Of a stretch of 34,822 bases of DNA, positions 34,006-34,822 are shown in pieces. The stretch is from positions 1 through 34,822 of the forward strand of contig NZ_JAUSNH010000139.1 in assembly GCF_030645335.1 (NCBI RefSeq), given 5' to 3'. The notes beneath the pieces are model-generated. The model was not told where the DNA came from, did not search any database, and saw only the letters and a list, made by a program, of their open reading frames with translations. A program made the position numbers and the translations under genes. Each line of letters starts with the position of its first letter. The stretch's first letter is position 1. This DNA comes from Lacisediminimonas sp. (GTDB lineage: Bacteria; Pseudomonadota; Gammaproteobacteria; Burkholderiales; Burkholderiaceae_D).

Positions 34006-34822
34006 ATGGCACTCGTATCACTGCGCCAACTGCTCGACCATGCCGCCGAGAACGGCTATGGCTTGCCGGCGTTCAACGTCAACAACCTGGAGCAGGTGAC
34101 GGCGATCATGCAGGCGGCCGACGAGCTGAACTCGCCGGTCATCATGCAAGCCTCGGCCGGCGCGCGCAAATACGCTGGCGAAGCCTTCTTGCGGCACCTG
34201 ATCTCGGCAGCGGTCGAAGCCTATCCGCATATTCCGGTCGTGATGCACCAGGACCACGGCCAGTCGCCGGCGGTTTGCATGGCGGCGATCAGGTCCGGCT
34301 TCTCGTCGGTGATGATGGACGGCTCGCTCCATGAAGACGGCAAGTCGGTCGCCAGCTACGAGTACAACGTCGAGGTGTCGCGCAAGGTGGTCGAGTTTTC
34401 GCATTCAATCGGCGTCACCGTCGAAGCCGAACTCGGTGTGCTCGGTTCGCTGGAAACCATGAAGGGTGACAAGGAAGACGGCCACGGTGCCGAAGGCACG
34501 ATGACGCGCGAGCAATTGCTCACCGACGTTGCCCAGGCCGCCGATTTCGTCAGCCGCACGCAATGCGACGCGCTGGCAATCGCGATCGGCACCTCGCACG
34601 GCGCCTACAAGTTTTCGCGCAAGCCGACCGGCGACATCCTGGCCATTGGCCGCATCAAGGAAATCCACGCACGCATCCCCAACACGCACCTGGTGATGCA
34701 CGGCTCATCGTCGGTGCCGCAGGAACTGCTGGCCGAGATCCGGGAATTCGGCGGCGACATGCAAGAGACCTATGGCGTGCCGGTCGACGAGATCCAGGAA
34801 GGCATCAAGCATGGCGTGCGCA
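34006..34822 (+). CDS. fba: class II fructose-bisphosphate aldolase, 3' end outside window
   Basis: The first 272 codons are visible. The enzyme cleaves fructose 1,6-bisphosphate to dihydroxyacetone phosphate and glyceraldehyde 3-phosphate. It starts [38 protein letters not shown] holds the catalytic Asp and zinc His, [11 protein letters not shown] and [12 protein letters not shown] follow, and [11 protein letters not shown] is the later substrate-binding segment. The form is the Calvin-cycle-like subtype common in Betaproteobacteria. GGAG is well placed before the ATG. It closes the pgk-pyk-fba block, 37 bases after pyk. Confidence 0.95.
   Translation, partial: MALVSLRQLLDHAAENGYGLPAFNVNNLEQVTAIMQAADELNSPVIMQASAGARKYAGEAFLRHLISAAVEAYPHIPVVMHQDHGQSPAVCMAAIRSGFSSVMMDGSLHEDGKSVASYEYNVEVSRKVVEFSHSIGVTVEAELGVLGSLETMKGDKEDGHGAEGTMTREQLLTDVAQAADFVSRTQCDALAIAIGTSHGAYKFSRKPTGDILAIGRIKEIHARIPNTHLVMHGSSSVPQELLAEIREFGGDMQETYGVPVDEIQEGIKHGVR

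Noticed and set aside
1-34822. CRISPR arrays, tRNA or rRNA genes, insertion sequences and prophage genes
   Set aside because: No repeat-spacer pattern, no cloverleaf or rRNA-like stretch, and no transposase, integrase or phage structural product was seen in any region.

Overview
The window is GC-rich, gene-dense bacterial chromosome. The gene content (recA-recX-sucC-sucD, a Bug-type binding protein, TctDE-like two-component genes, a pgk-pyk-fba block) points to a betaproteobacterium of the Burkholderiales, most likely Oxalobacteraceae (Herminiimonas, Noviherbaspirillum or Herbaspirillum-like). This placement comes from recognised protein families and gene order, not from a database search. 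No rRNA, tRNA, CRISPR array, insertion sequence or prophage was seen.

Layout. 1-1929 (minus): circularly permuted ATP-grasp gene followed by an alpha-E gene cut by the window edge. 1999-6581 (minus): compact operon of response regulator, sensor kinase, DUF4212 protein and Na+/solute symporter, probably a self-sensing carboxylate uptake unit. 6760-8620 (plus): recA with a LexA box, then recX. 8971-12027 (plus): sucCD, a hairpin terminator, then a PP2C phosphatase. 12096-16850 (plus): a sigma-54 driven type IV pilin gene, a strong terminator, then a membrane GT-C/TPR protein, a glycosyltransferase and an MFS transporter; this looks like a pilin gene with its own modification genes. 16914-19130 (minus): SulP anion transporter fused to STAS and cyclic-nucleotide-binding domains. 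19353-23034 (minus): LysR regulator, RidA/RutC-like deaminase, Bug periplasmic binding protein and RutD-like hydrolase, a probable catabolic module. 23097-23578 (minus): two small unknown genes. 23644-26944: HemK-like methyltransferase (plus), moaC (minus) and a BepA-like M48 protease (plus). 26963-29803 (minus): conserved unknown protein, YheT-like hydrolase, small CHCC zinc-finger protein, ilvE. 30124-31202 (plus): azlCD. 31289-34822 (plus): pgk, pyk and the start of a class II aldolase gene.

Most of the window is core metabolism. The stretches with most room for new biology are the pilin cassette, whose terminator abuts the next start codon; the RutC/RutD/Bug/LysR module, which lacks the pyrimidine ring-opening enzymes; and the two small unknown genes beside it. 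Start sites were chosen from Shine-Dalgarno matches and family length. Opposite-strand reading frames are plentiful because of the base composition and were left out.
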